The notes: generated by a model not told the origin, from the sequence alone. 64,000 nucleotides of DNA from Poriferisodalis sp022821985 (GCF_965219595.1 NZ_OZ244781.1:2418001-2482000), one strand, 5' to 3'; shown: positions 1 through 11,875, counted from the stretch's first letter. Program-made: numbers and translations.

Positions 1-1
1 C

Positions 2-382
2 CTGCGGATCGTGCGGCTCCTGTTCGAGATCGACGGCACCGACGTGCCCTTCGGCACGCTCGACGTGGCGATGCACCGCGACGACATCGGCCTGCGCCCG
101 GTCATGGCCGAAGCCGTCACCGACATCCCCTTCGACCTCGACGGCATGACGGTCGTGCTGGTCGACGACGTGCTCTACACCGGCCGCACCATCCGTGCAG
201 CGCTCGATGCCCTCAACGACTTCGGGCGGCCCAGAGCGGTACAGCTCGCCGTGGTGATCGACCGCGGTCACCGCGAGCTGCCCATCCGCCCCGACTTCGT
301 CGGCAAGAACCTGCCCACCAGCCGTGAAGAGATGGTGGACGTCACGCTCGAGGGCGTGCTGCTGGGGGAGATGCGCAAGTGA
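2..382 (+). CDS. pyrR: PyrR bifunctional pyrimidine regulator / uracil phosphoribosyltransferase, 5' end cut by window
   Basis: The reading frame is open from the window edge, so the true start lies upstream and only about the last 126 residues are visible. The PRPP-binding signature VVLVDDVLYTGRTIRAALDA is intact. It is followed by the PyrR-typical sequence AVVIDRGHRELPIRPDFVGK and NLPTSREE. PyrR proteins bind pyr mRNA in response to UMP and also carry weak uracil phosphoribosyltransferase activity. The stop overlaps the pyrB start by four bases (GTGA), so the two are translationally coupled. Any PyrR-binding leader would be upstream of this window and cannot be assessed. Confidence 0.95.
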   Translation: MRIVRLLFEIDGTDVPFGTLDVAMHRDDIGLRPVMAEAVTDIPFDLDGMTVVLVDDVLYTGRTIRAALDALNDFGRPRAVQLAVVIDRGHRELPIRPDFVGKNLPTSREEMVDVTLEGVLLGEMRK

Positions 383-1458
383 GCGGGCACCTGCTGACCC
401 TGGGCGAGCTCGGTACCGAGGGCATCTCCGAGCTGCTGTCGCTCACCGACCGCTTCGTCGAGGTGGGCCGCCGGCCGATCCCTCGGGTGCCCGCCCTGCG
501 GGGCCGCACTGTGGCCACGCTGTTCTTCGAGGAATCCACCCGCACCCGGCTGGCGTTCGAGACCGCCGCCAAGCGGCTGTCGGCCGACGTGCTCAACTTC
601 TCCGCGGCCTCGTCGTCGCTGGCGAAGGGCGAATCGCTGCGAGACACCTTCGAGACCGTCCAGGCCATGGGCATCCATGCCGCCGTAGTGCGCCATCGCA
701 GCGCCGGCGTGCCTGCCCAGCTCGCCCGCTGGGCGGACGATGGCGTGTCAGTGCTCAACGGTGGCGACGGGTGGCATGCCCATCCCACCCAGGGCCTGCA
801 GGACGCCTACACGCTGTGGCGCCACTTCAGCCCGATGGCCGACGGCCAGCCGGGCGCCGAGGCCGCCGATGAACCCACGCTGGCAGGGCTTCGGATCGGC
901 ATCGTCGGCGACATCGTCCACAGCCGCGTCGCCCGCAGCGACATCGAGGCCTACACGGCGCTCGGCGCCAGCATCGTGCTGGTCGCACCGCCCACGCTGC
1001 TGCCGGCGCAGCCGCGTGACTGGATCGACTGCTGGCTCCCGGCCGACGCAGCCAAGCGCGTCGAGATCTCGCACCGTCTCGACGACGTGCTCGACGAGCT
1101 CGATGTGGTGGGGCTGCTGCGCTGCCAGCGCGAGCGCATGGCGGACGGCCTGATCGGGTCGGTGCCCGAGTACGTGGCCCGCTACGGCCTCACCGCCGAA
1201 CGCGCCCAGCGCCTGCGCTCCGATGCGGTCATCACCCACCCCGGGCCGATGAACCGCGGCATCGAGATCGCAGGTGCGGTGTTGGAAGACCTGGCCGCCA
1301 GCCGGGTACTGGTCACCCAGCAGGTGTCGCACGGCGTGGCCGCCCGCATGGCGGTGCTGTTCCGTTTGATCGGATCAGGCACAGCCCTGCCCCATGCAGA
1401 CGGCCCACCCGATGCCGCGCCCTCAGAGGCGGAGCTAGCGGGCGGAGGCGGTGTCTGA
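379..1458 (+). CDS. pyrB: aspartate carbamoyltransferase catalytic chain
   Basis: This enzyme condenses carbamoyl phosphate with aspartate, the first committed step of pyrimidine synthesis. The carbamoyl-phosphate motif FFEESTRTRLAFETA is present near residue 53, with SSLAKGES about 30 residues later. The motif GDGWHAHPTQGLQD and the C-terminal HPGPMNRGIEI are also present. At 359 residues it is longer than typical catalytic chains of about 310, with an extra C-terminal tail. The GTG start overlaps pyrR by four bases, and the end overlaps the pseudo-dihydroorotase by eight. No pyrI regulatory chain is seen. Together with the inactive partner downstream, this fits the PyrB-PyrC' complex type described in Pseudomonas (inference). 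Confidence 0.96.
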   Translation: MSGHLLTLGELGTEGISELLSLTDRFVEVGRRPIPRVPALRGRTVATLFFEESTRTRLAFETAAKRLSADVLNFSAASSSLAKGESLRDTFETVQAMGIHAAVVRHRSAGVPAQLARWADDGVSVLNGGDGWHAHPTQGLQDAYTLWRHFSPMADGQPGAEAADEPTLAGLRIGIVGDIVHSRVARSDIEAYTALGASIVLVAPPTLLPAQPRDWIDCWLPADAAKRVEISHRLDDVLDELDVVGLLRCQRERMADGLIGSVPEYVARYGLTAERAQRLRSDAVITHPGPMNRGIEIAGAVLEDLAASRVLVTQQVSHGVAARMAVLFRLIGSGTALPHADGPPDAAPSEAELAGGGGV

Positions 1459-2812
1459 GATGACGGAGCAGCGGTCGCCGGACGCAAGTGAACCGTTGCT
1501 TCTGGCAGGCGGCGAGATCGTCGAGCGCACCGGTCGGCGGCATGCAGACATCACCGTGCTGGCCGGCCAGATCGCCTCTGTTGATCCTCCCGGCACGAGC
1601 CGCAACGGTTCGGCTCAGGTCATCGATGCGGCGGGTTGCGTGGTCGCCTCCGGACTGGTCGACCTGTTCAGCCGCCTCGGCGAGCCCGGCAACGAGGAGG
1701 CCGAGACCGTCGCCACCGCCACCGCGGCCGCCGCGCTCGGCGGCTTCACGGCACTGCTCGCACAGCCCGACACCGACCCGCCGCTCGATCGGCTGGGCCA
1801 GCTCGCCGAGCTGCGCCGCAATGCAGCCGGCGGGCACTGCGCCGTCGTCGCCGCTGCCACGATCACCGCCGACCGGGCAGGGGAGCGCCTGTCGCCGATG
1901 GCCGAACTGGCCGATGCCGGCGTCCGCTGGTTCACCGATGTGGGGCCGCTGGCCGACACCGGCCTCCTGCGCCGGGCCCTGCAGTACGCCGGGCCGCTGG
2001 GCGGGACCGTGTCGGTGCGCCCCGCCACAGCCCATCTCGGCGGCACTGCTGCCATGGCCGAAGGCGCAGTGTCGGCACGCATGGGCCTGGCCGGGGAACC
2101 GGCAACTTCCGAAGAGCTGTCAGCCAGCGCCGCGATCGGCGTTGCGCGGCTCACCGGGGGGCGGCTGCACCTCGACCGGATCAGCGCCGCCCGCACGGTC
2201 GAACTGGTGCGTGCCGCCAAGGCAGAGGGCATCGACGTGTCCGCGTCGGTTGCCGCCGAACATCTGCTCTTCGTCGATGCCGACGCCGACAGCTACGACA
2301 CGCTCATGCGAGCCGAGCCGCCCTACCGCACTGCGCTGGACCGGGCGGCGCTCATCGCCGGCGTCAACGACCGCACCATCGATGCGGTGGTCAGCGGTCA
2401 CTCGCCGGTACCGCCGCAGGCGAAGGACTTGCCCTTCGACGAGGCGCCGCCCGGCGTGGCGGCGCTGGAAACCTGCGCTGCATTGGTCCTGGGCCACCCA
2501 GATATCAGTGTCGAAACCGCGTTGGACGCGCTCGCTTGGCGACCTGCCGAACTGGCAAGCGCCACCCACCTCGGCGGCGGGGCGATCGAGCCCGGCCAGC
2601 CGGCGAACCTCGTGGTCTTCGACCTCGACCGACCCTGGACGTTGGCCGAGCGCGGCTCGGTCTCGATGGCTCGCAACACACCGCATCGCCGCCGCGAGCT
2701 GGGCGCGATGGCGATGACAACGGTCGTTGGCGGTCACTTGGTGGTGGCCGACGGTGCGCTGTGCGGCACTGCCGGTACCGTCGCTGCGCTCTCCGCAGGA
2801 AACACCCGATGA
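1451..2812 (+). CDS. pyrC: dihydroorotase-like protein lacking metal ligands (PyrC' type)
   Basis: The 453-residue protein has the overall plan of a class I dihydroorotase (VIDAAGCVVASGLVDL, then GEPGNEEAE), but the catalytic site is gone. The metal-binding HxH is F73-S74-R75. The usual HxxHxS motif reads RLHLDRIS, and the TPHHL motif reads VAAEHL. The catalytic aspartate of the DHAP motif is glycine in SGHSP (G316-H317). Known relatives are the noncatalytic PyrC' subunits that support aspartate carbamoyltransferase assembly in Pseudomonas, and its tight coupling to pyrB agrees. An active dihydroorotase would have to lie elsewhere in the genome. The GTG at 1451 is used here; ATG 1460 in frame is an alternative. 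The end overlaps carA by four bases. Confidence 0.88.
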   Translation: MSEMTEQRSPDASEPLLLAGGEIVERTGRRHADITVLAGQIASVDPPGTSRNGSAQVIDAAGCVVASGLVDLFSRLGEPGNEEAETVATATAAAALGGFTALLAQPDTDPPLDRLGQLAELRRNAAGGHCAVVAAATITADRAGERLSPMAELADAGVRWFTDVGPLADTGLLRRALQYAGPLGGTVSVRPATAHLGGTAAMAEGAVSARMGLAGEPATSEELSASAAIGVARLTGGRLHLDRISAARTVELVRAAKAEGIDVSASVAAEHLLFVDADADSYDTLMRAEPPYRTALDRAALIAGVNDRTIDAVVSGHSPVPPQAKDLPFDEAPPGVAALETCAALVLGHPDISVETALDALAWRPAELASATHLGGGAIEPGQPANLVVFDLDRPWTLAERGSVSMARNTPHRRRELGAMAMTTVVGGHLVVADGALCGTAGTVAALSAGNTR

Positions 2813-3986
2813 CCCCAGCCGCTGACAACCCCGCCGCGCCCACTGCTGGTGCACTCTTGCTCACCGACGGCACCATCTTCGAGGGCGAGATGATCGGCGC
2901 GCCCCTGGGCCCCTCCGGCGGCATCGCGTCGGGCGAGGTCGTGTTCAACACCGTGATGACCGGCTACCAGGAGGTCATCACCGACCCCTCCTACGCAGGC
3001 CAGATCATCGCGTTCACCTACCCGCACATCGGCAACTACGGCACCACCACCGCCGATGCCGAGTCTCGCCGACCGTTCTGCCGGGGTGTCGTCATCCGCG
3101 ACCTGGCCCGTCGCCGCTCCAACTGGCGCGCCGACAGCGATCTCGACGCCTATCTTGCCCGCCACCGCGTGGCCGGCATCGCAGGCGTGGACACTCGCCG
3201 TCTGACACGCCATGTGCGCGACCACGGCGCCATGCCCGGCGCATTCGGACCCGCCCCCGACGATGAGGCGCTCGAACGCCTCACGGCTGCGGCCACCGCC
3301 GAGCCCGGCACCGCCGATGTCGATCTCGTCGGCGAGGTCACCACTGCCGAGCCCTACACCGCCGGCGACGGGCCGTGGCGTGTCGTGGCCTACGACCTGG
3401 GCATCAAGCGCGCCATCGCCGCCAACCTCGGGCGCATTGCCACCGTCGAGGTCGTCCCGGCGCACACCACCGCAGACGAGGTGCTCGCCCGCGAACCCCA
3501 CGGGGTGTTCCTCTCCAACGGTCCGGGCGACCCCGAGATGGCCGGCAGCGTCACCGATGCGCTCGGCGCGCTGCTCGACCGGGTGCCGATCTTCGGCATT
3601 TGCCTCGGCCAGCAGGTGCTCGGCCTCGCGCTGGGCGGCCGCTCCTACAAGCTGCCCTTCGGGCATCACGGGGGCAACGTGCCGGTACGCGAGCAGGCCA
3701 CGGGCCGCGTCGAGATCACCAGCCAGAACCACAACTTCGCCATCGAATCCGGCTCGGTGCCCGGCGTCGACGAGACGCACGTGTGCCTGAACGATGGATC
3801 GCTGGAGGGCTTCGCGTGCCGCGACCTGCCCGCGTTCGCGGTGCAGTACCACCCCGAGGCCAGCCCCGGTCCGCACGACTCGCGCTATCTCTTCGACCGG
3901 TTCGCCGACCTCATGTCGTCGTTCTGGGGCGGAACCCCCAACGGCGCCGGCCTCGGCGCCGGCGGCAGTCACGAGAAGGCTCGCTG

Positions 3987-3987
<1 letters not shown>
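2809..3987 (+). CDS. carA: carbamoyl-phosphate synthase small (glutaminase) subunit
   Basis: CarA hydrolyses glutamine and channels ammonia to CarB. The 392-residue protein has the N-terminal CPSase domain (LLTDGTIFEGEMIG, then NTVMTGYQE). The C-terminal class I glutamine amidotransferase domain has the nucleophile motif FGICLGQQ and the histidine-glutamate motif VQYHPEAS. The sequence TSQNHNFA before the final motif is typical of CarA. The ATG overlaps the upstream stop (ATGA), and the stop overlaps the carB start by one base (TGATG). The long frame that appears to extend upstream of this start is only a shadow of the previous gene. Confidence 0.97.
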
Positions 3988-7331
<3,344 letters not shown>

Positions 7332-7356
7332 GTCACTGCCCCGGGCCATCCGGGGC

Positions 7357-7361
7357 GGAGG
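7357..7361 (+). promoter_or_regulatory. Shine-Dalgarno site choosing the pyrD start
   Basis: GGAGG lies seven bases before ATG 7369. This favours that codon over the upstream in-frame ATG at 7324, which would overlap carB by eight bases. Confidence 0.6.
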
Positions 7362-7368
7362 CGTCGAC

Positions 7369-8295
7369 ATGGCAGTGCGGATCGGCAGCGTGGAGCTGCC
7401 CAACCCGGTCATGACGGCGTCCGGCACTGCCGGCTACAGCAACGAACTCGGCTCGTACCTCGACCTGGCATCGCTCGGGGCGATCGTGACGAAGTCGCTC
7501 TCGCCGTTTCCTTGGGCGGGCAACCCGGCGCCGCGGGTAGTGGGCACCGCGGCGGGGATGCTCAACGCGGTCGGGCTGCAGAATCCGGGAGTCGCCGAAT
7601 GGGTCGAGCACGATCTGCCGCGCATGGCCCGCACGGGCGCCAGGGTGGTGGCCAGCATCTGGGGCCGCTCAGTCGCCGACTACGCAGCGGCCGCAGCGGC
7701 GCTCGCGGGTGCCGGGCTCACAGCGCTGGAGGTGAATGTCAGCTGCCCGAACCTCGAAGGGCGCGGCCAGATGTTCGCCTGCGATCCGTCGGCCACGGCC
7801 GATGCCGTCAGCGCTTCAACTGCTGCGGGCGTGCCCGTGTGGGCAAAGCTCACGCCCAACGTCACCGATCTCGTCGAGATCGCCGAAGCGGCCTTGGGCG
7901 CGGGTGCCGAGGCCCTCACGCTCATCAACACCGTCTTCGGGATGTCGATTGACCCGGCCACCGCGCGGCCCACGCTCGGCATCGGCGGCGGCGGGCTGTC
8001 GGGTCCGGCCATCCGCCCGGTTGCGGTGAGGGCCATCTACGACGTCCGTGCTGCGCTCGGCGGCGTGCCGATCGTGGGCGTTGGCGGGGTGGCCAGGGGG
8101 GAACACGCAGTGGAACTCATGGCTGCCGGCGCCTGTGCGATCCAGGTCGGAACCGCGTCGTTCTGGGATCCGCGGGCGCCGCGCAGTGTGCTCAACGAGC
8201 TGCGGCGCTGGTGCGAACGGCACGGTGCCCGCTCGGCTGCCGAACTGACAGGGCGCGCCCACCGGACGGCAACCGACACAGGGGAGACGACGTGA
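7369..8295 (+). CDS. pyrD: dihydroorotate dehydrogenase, class 1B catalytic subunit type
   Basis: It oxidises dihydroorotate to orotate with FMN. The 308-residue protein resembles class 1B (PyrDB) sequences: VRIGSVELPNPVMTASG at the N terminus, IVTKSLSP, and GMLNAVGLQNPG. The NVSCPN motif carries the active-site cysteine, and the phosphate-binding region reads VGVGGVARGEHA. Class 1B enzymes normally pair with the iron-sulfur/FAD subunit PyrK, usually encoded next door. No pyrK is present between carB and pyrF, so the electron acceptor is open. The start at 7369 is chosen from the GGAGG site and the family N terminus; ATG 7324 is an alternative. The stop overlaps pyrF by four bases. Confidence 0.93.
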   Translation: MAVRIGSVELPNPVMTASGTAGYSNELGSYLDLASLGAIVTKSLSPFPWAGNPAPRVVGTAAGMLNAVGLQNPGVAEWVEHDLPRMARTGARVVASIWGRSVADYAAAAAALAGAGLTALEVNVSCPNLEGRGQMFACDPSATADAVSASTAAGVPVWAKLTPNVTDLVEIAEAALGAGAEALTLINTVFGMSIDPATARPTLGIGGGGLSGPAIRPVAVRAIYDVRAALGGVPIVGVGGVARGEHAVELMAAGACAIQVGTASFWDPRAPRSVLNELRRWCERHGARSAAELTGRAHRTATDTGETT

Positions 8296-9080
8296 ACCCG
8301 CAAACGGCCACTGCAACGGCATCGGTGCTCGGGCGAGTCCCGGCGCGTGATCGCTTGGCTCTCGCGCTCGATGTACCGGATCGCAGCGCTGCCATGGCGC
8401 TCGTGGAGCGCTTCGGGGCTGACTTCGGCGTCATGAAGGTCGGTCTTGAGCTGTTCCTCGCCGAGGGTCCCAGGATCGTGCGTGACATCGTGTCGGCGGG
8501 CAGCCGCGTGTTCTTGGACCTCAAGCTCCACGACATACCGAACACGGTGGAGCACGCTGCTCGTTGCGCAGGCGAGCTGGGCGTCTGGCTGCTCACCCTG
8601 CACACCCAGGGTGGGCCGGACATGCTGGCCGCGGGTGCCCGTGGCCTGAGCGACGGTGCGGCCACCGCACGCCGCGGCACTGCTGATGCAGGCTCGACTG
8701 CTGCTGGCGCGGACCCGAGTGCCGAAGTGCCGATCGCACTGGGCGTCACCGTGCTCACCTCAGACGCAGACGCCCCATCGGAGGTGCTGACGAGCCGCGC
8801 ACGGCTGGCCGAGCGAGCCGGCTGCGGCGGCGTCGTCTGCGCCGCACCCGATCTTCTTGTCGTGACCAACACGGTGCCAGGGATGCTCCGGGTGGTCCCA
8901 GGCATTCGCCCTGCCGGGGCGCCGTCGGCCGATCAACGCCGCGTCGCCACACCGGCGTCGGCACTGACGGCAGGCGCCGATGTGCTCGTCATCGGCCGAG
9001 CGGTTACCGCAGCGCCCGATCCGGACGCTGCAGCGGCAGCCATCGTCGCCGAGGTCGCTGCCGCCCTGGGCTCGCCGTAA
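8292..9080 (+). CDS. pyrF: orotidine 5'-phosphate decarboxylase
   Basis: PyrF converts OMP to UMP, the last step of the pathway encoded by this operon. The 262-residue protein has the substrate-binding LALDVPD motif near the N terminus. The catalytic lysine-aspartate array is FLDLKLHDIPNTV, and the phosphate-binding end includes GIRPAG and DVLVIGRAVT. The GTG overlaps the pyrD stop (GTGA) and follows a GGGGAG ribosome-binding sequence. An upstream in-frame start would lie deep inside pyrD and is less likely. A low-complexity stretch rich in Ala, Thr and Gly (near residues 120-145) is inserted before the phosphate-binding region. Confidence 0.96.
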   Translation: MNPQTATATASVLGRVPARDRLALALDVPDRSAAMALVERFGADFGVMKVGLELFLAEGPRIVRDIVSAGSRVFLDLKLHDIPNTVEHAARCAGELGVWLLTLHTQGGPDMLAAGARGLSDGAATARRGTADAGSTAAGADPSAEVPIALGVTVLTSDADAPSEVLTSRARLAERAGCGGVVCAAPDLLVVTNTVPGMLRVVPGIRPAGAPSADQRRVATPASALTAGADVLVIGRAVTAAPDPDAAAAAIVAEVAAALGSP

Positions 9081-9127
9081 GCGGCGTCGATGAGCCCGGT
9101 GTCCCTAGGGCCTATCTGGGGCATAGC

Positions 9128-9133
9128 TACACT
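9128..9133 (+). promoter_or_regulatory. -10 box of a probable leaderless mihF promoter
   Basis: TACACT ends eight bases before ATG 9142. At the usual distance from -10 box to transcription start, the mRNA would begin at or next to the start codon. No clear -35 hexamer is visible. Confidence 0.55.
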
Positions 9134-9141
9134 GCACCTCA

Positions 9142-9462
9142 ATGAGTCCGCTGCCTGAACTGAGTGACGAGCAGCGTGCCGAGGCGCTGGCCAAGGCCAA
9201 GGAGGCCCGCGAGGTCCGCGCAAACGTCAAGCACCGGTTGAAGATGGGCCTGCTCACCTTCGACGAGTTGCTGGCCGAAGCCGACTCTGTCGAGAACGTC
9301 GGCAAGCTCAAGGCACTCGCTGCCTTGGAGTCGATGCCCGGTCTCGGCAAGGTCAAGGCCCGCCGACTGATGGCTGAGATTGGCATCGCCGACAACCGGC
9401 GACTGCGGGGTCTCGGCGAGACGCAGCGGCGCCGTTTGAGCGAGCATTTCGCACAGGGCTAA
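9142..9462 (+). CDS. mihF: integration host factor, actinobacterial type
   Basis: The 106-residue basic protein matches the actinobacterial integration host factor family (mycobacterial mIHF and Streptomyces sIHF), a nucleoid protein. It is unrelated in fold to E. coli IHF. Visible hallmarks are the N-terminal helix rich in A, K, R and E (EALAKAKEAREVRANVKHRL), then LKMGLLTFDELL. The helix-hairpin-helix-like motif is LESMPGLGKVKARRLMAEIG. In actinobacteria this gene commonly sits directly before gmk, rpoZ and coaBC, as here. It appears to have its own leaderless promoter and no ribosome-binding site. Confidence 0.94.
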   Translation: MSPLPELSDEQRAEALAKAKEAREVRANVKHRLKMGLLTFDELLAEADSVENVGKLKALAALESMPGLGKVKARRLMAEIGIADNRRLRGLGETQRRRLSEHFAQG

Positions 9463-9489
9463 GCCTCTGAGGCGCGTGAAGACAGTCGC

Positions 9490-10137
9490 ATGACCGACCC
9501 GGCGCCCAACGGCGCTGCGAGTCGTGGCGCGCCTGGGCGCGCACCGGGTGACAGCGCGCCTGGGCGCGCACCGGGTGACAGCGCGCCCTGGGGCGTCACG
9601 CTGTACGTGGTGTGCGGGCCGGGCGGCGCCGGCAAGGGCACGATCGTGGCCGAGCTGGTGGCGCAGGATCCCACGCTGCTGCTGAGCCGATCCTGGACAA
9701 CCCGTCCTCGCCGGGTGGGGGAGCCGGCCGAGGCCTACACGTTCGTGACGGCCGAGGAGTTCGATGCACGCATCTCAGCAGGCGGGTTCCTGGAGTGGGC
9801 CGACTTCTTCGAATACCGCTACGGCACCCCGATGCCGCCGCCCGATCTCGACCGCGATCTGGTGCTCGAAATCGACGTTCAGGGCGCTGTGTCGGTGCGC
9901 AACCGTGATCCTGCCGCCCTGGTGATCATGGTGCTGCCGCCGAGCCGCGCCGAGCAGGAGCGACGCATGCGCCGCCGGGGCGACCCCGATGCAGACGTGG
10001 CACGCCGGCTCGCCAAGGCCGACGAGGAGCTGCCTGTCGGCTACCGGATGGCTGATCTGATCGTCGTGAACCGGGACATATCGAGCACGGTGTCGGAGAT
10101 CGCGGCGTTCGTGGAGCGCACCCGGTCCCGCCGGTAG
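9490..10137 (+). CDS. gmk: guanylate kinase
   Basis: It phosphorylates GMP to GDP. The P-loop reads CGPGGAGKGTI, the GMP-binding part reads SWTTRPRRVGEPAEAYTFV, and GGFLEWADFFEYRYGTP is typical of guanylate kinases. The protein is 215 residues. Its first 36 residues form an extension before the P-loop strand, made largely of a repeated P-G-R-A-P-G-D-S-A unit. That unit comes from a 27-bp tandem DNA repeat. The core would be normal in length if translation began later, so part of the extension may not be translated. The gene follows mihF by 27 bases. Confidence 0.94.
   Translation: MTDPAPNGAASRGAPGRAPGDSAPGRAPGDSAPWGVTLYVVCGPGGAGKGTIVAELVAQDPTLLLSRSWTTRPRRVGEPAEAYTFVTAEEFDARISAGGFLEWADFFEYRYGTPMPPPDLDRDLVLEIDVQGAVSVRNRDPAALVIMVLPPSRAEQERRMRRRGDPDADVARRLAKADEELPVGYRMADLIVVNRDISSTVSEIAAFVERTRSRR
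9527..9580 (+). repeat. 27-bp tandem repeat, two full copies, inside gmk
   Basis: Two identical 27-bp units occupy 9527-9553 and 9554-9580, followed by a partial third copy. They encode a proline-, glycine- and arginine-rich nine-residue repeat in the N-terminal extension of guanylate kinase. Such repeats can change copy number without shifting the frame. Confidence 0.85.
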
Positions 10138-10140
10138 CCT
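10135..10140 (+). promoter_or_regulatory. -10-like box before rpoZ
   Basis: TAGCCT overlaps the gmk stop codon and ends ten bases before ATG 10151, consistent with a leaderless or near-leaderless rpoZ transcript. Read-through from gmk is also likely. Confidence 0.4.
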
Positions 10141-10150
10141 GCGTGTCGCG

Positions 10151-10489
10151 ATGACTGAGTCAACCGACACCATGATCACCCCAGGGCTCGAAGACCTGCT
10201 CTCCAAGGTCGACTCGAAGTTCACGCTGGTGAGCCTCGCTGCCATGCGCTCGCGGCAGATCAACTCGTACTACAACCAGCTCGACGGTGGCATCGGCTCA
10301 GTTGTGCCCCCGCAGGTTGCCTCGGTTGCCCGCAAGCCCTTGTCGATCGCATTCGAGGAGATCGACGCCGACAAGATCACGTTCGAGCGGTTCGACCCCG
10401 AGGAGCGAGCACGGCTGGAGGCCGAAGCGCTTGCCGCGGCGGAGGCTGACGCAGCCATGCTCGAAGTGGTTCCCGACCTCGAGGCCTGA
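10151..10489 (+). CDS. rpoZ: RNA polymerase omega subunit
   Basis: Omega helps assemble and stabilise RNA polymerase. The 112-residue protein shows the family core: ITPGLEDLLSKVDSKFTLV at the N terminus, AAMRSRQINSYYNQL, and then ARKPLSIAFEEI. An acidic, alanine-rich tail of about 35 residues follows. It lies 13 bases after gmk and one base before the proposed coaBC start, the usual actinobacterial order. Confidence 0.94.
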   Translation: MTESTDTMITPGLEDLLSKVDSKFTLVSLAAMRSRQINSYYNQLDGGIGSVVPPQVASVARKPLSIAFEEIDADKITFERFDPEERARLEAEALAAAEADAAMLEVVPDLEA

Positions 10490-10490
10490 T

Positions 10491-11750
10491 TTGCCTGACG
10501 CTGCGGCGTCTCCGTTCGCCGGGCGCCGCGTGGTGCTCGGCGTCAGCGGTGGCATCGCTGCGTACAAAGCAGTGATCCTGTGCCGACTCATGATGGACGC
10601 CGGCGCGCACGTCGTGCCGGTGATGACCGCAGCCGCACAGCGTTTCGTCGGCAGGGCCACCTTCGACGCCCTCGCCAGCGAGCGGGTGCAGACGTCGATC
10701 TTCGGCGAGGACGACCCGATCCCGCACACCACGCTGGGCCAGACGGCCGATGTGGTGGTCGTGGCGCCCGCCACGGCGCGTGTCATCGGCAGCTACGCGG
10801 CGGGCATCTCCGACGGTTTGCTCACCGCCGCGCTGCTCGCTACGCGGGCACCGGTGGTGGTCTGCCCTGCCATGCACACCGAGATGTGGGAGCACCCTGC
10901 CGTGCAGCACAACATCGAGGTGCTCACCGGCCGGGGCGTGCACATGGTGGTGCCTGAGGCCGGCCGTCTCGCCGGCGGTGACATCGGCACAGGCCGCCTT
11001 GCCGAGCCGGCCACGATCTTCGAAGCCGTCAGCGAGGTGTTCGCTGCGTTGCCCGAACGAGACCCTGCCCACGAGCCGGCGCCGGCTCGCCGCGACTTCG
11101 TCGGCGTGCGCGTGACGGTCACCGCAGGCGGCACCCGCGAGGCCATCGACCCGGTTCGCTTCATCGGCAACCGGTCGTCGGGCAAGCAGGGCTACGCCAT
11201 CGCCACTGCCGCTCGCGACCGCGGCGCGGAGGTGACGCTGGTGACGAGCGCCCCGCTCCCTCCGCCTGAGGGCGTGCGAGAGGTTCGGGTGGAGTCGGCA
11301 GCCGAGATGGAGGCCGCCACCGGGGAGCATGCAGACGCCGACGTGGTCATCATGGCGGCTGCGGTGGCCGATTTCCGGCCTGCCGAGGTTGCGCCGCAGA
11401 AGATCAAGAAGGGCAACCCCGCCGAGCGTGCCGAGGCGCCGGTCATCGTGCTCGAGCACACCCACGACATCCTCGCCGGCCTCGGGGCCGCAAAACCGCC
11501 GGGCCAGGTGCTGGTCGGCTTCGCTGCCGAGACCGCTGATGTGCTCGACAATGCTGTCGCGAAGCTGGCTCGCAAGAACCTCGATGTCATGGTGGCCAAC
11601 GACGTCTCGGCAGCCGGCGCTGGCTTCGCGCACGACACCAACATCGTGACCATCCTGCTGGCCGACGGCACCGTGCGCCCGCTGCCGATCTGCTCCAAGC
11701 GCGAAGTCGCCGACGCCGTCCTCGACACCGTCGCCGAGTTGCGCCAGTAG
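10491..11750 (+). CDS. coaBC: phosphopantothenoylcysteine decarboxylase / phosphopantothenate-cysteine ligase
   Basis: This bifunctional enzyme carries out two steps of coenzyme A synthesis. The N-terminal flavoprotein (CoaC) domain has VLGVSGGIAAYKAV and the histidine motif PIPHTTLGQTADV. Its substrate clamp PAMHTEMWEHPAV corresponds to the PXMNxxMW motif. The C-terminal CoaB domain from about residue 200 has VTAGGTREAIDPVRFIGNR with SSGKQGYAIA, and then KIKKGN. I use the TTG at 10491, one base after rpoZ, because it gives a normal N terminus (MPDAAASPFAGRRVVLG). The long upstream extension in this frame is a shadow of rpoZ. The product is 419 residues. Confidence 0.93.
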   Translation: MPDAAASPFAGRRVVLGVSGGIAAYKAVILCRLMMDAGAHVVPVMTAAAQRFVGRATFDALASERVQTSIFGEDDPIPHTTLGQTADVVVVAPATARVIGSYAAGISDGLLTAALLATRAPVVVCPAMHTEMWEHPAVQHNIEVLTGRGVHMVVPEAGRLAGGDIGTGRLAEPATIFEAVSEVFAALPERDPAHEPAPARRDFVGVRVTVTAGGTREAIDPVRFIGNRSSGKQGYAIATAARDRGAEVTLVTSAPLPPPEGVREVRVESAAEMEAATGEHADADVVIMAAAVADFRPAEVAPQKIKKGNPAERAEAPVIVLEHTHDILAGLGAAKPPGQVLVGFAAETADVLDNAVAKLARKNLDVMVANDVSAAGAGFAHDTNIVTILLADGTVRPLPICSKREVADAVLDTVAELRQ

Positions 11751-11865
11751 TTCTCTGCGCCTGCGCACGCTCTGCTGCGTCGCGACCTCGTTCGTCTAGC
11801 CTTGCCGCGCTGCTCGGAGTACCGGTAGCGACAGGCCCAGACGACCGACAGAACATGACCGAATC

Positions 11866-11870
11866 GGGAG
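11866..11870 (+). promoter_or_regulatory. Shine-Dalgarno site choosing the metK start
   Basis: GGGAG lies five bases before GTG 11876. The other candidate, ATG 11855, has no purine-rich site in front of it. Confidence 0.55.
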
Positions 11871-11875
11871 CCACG

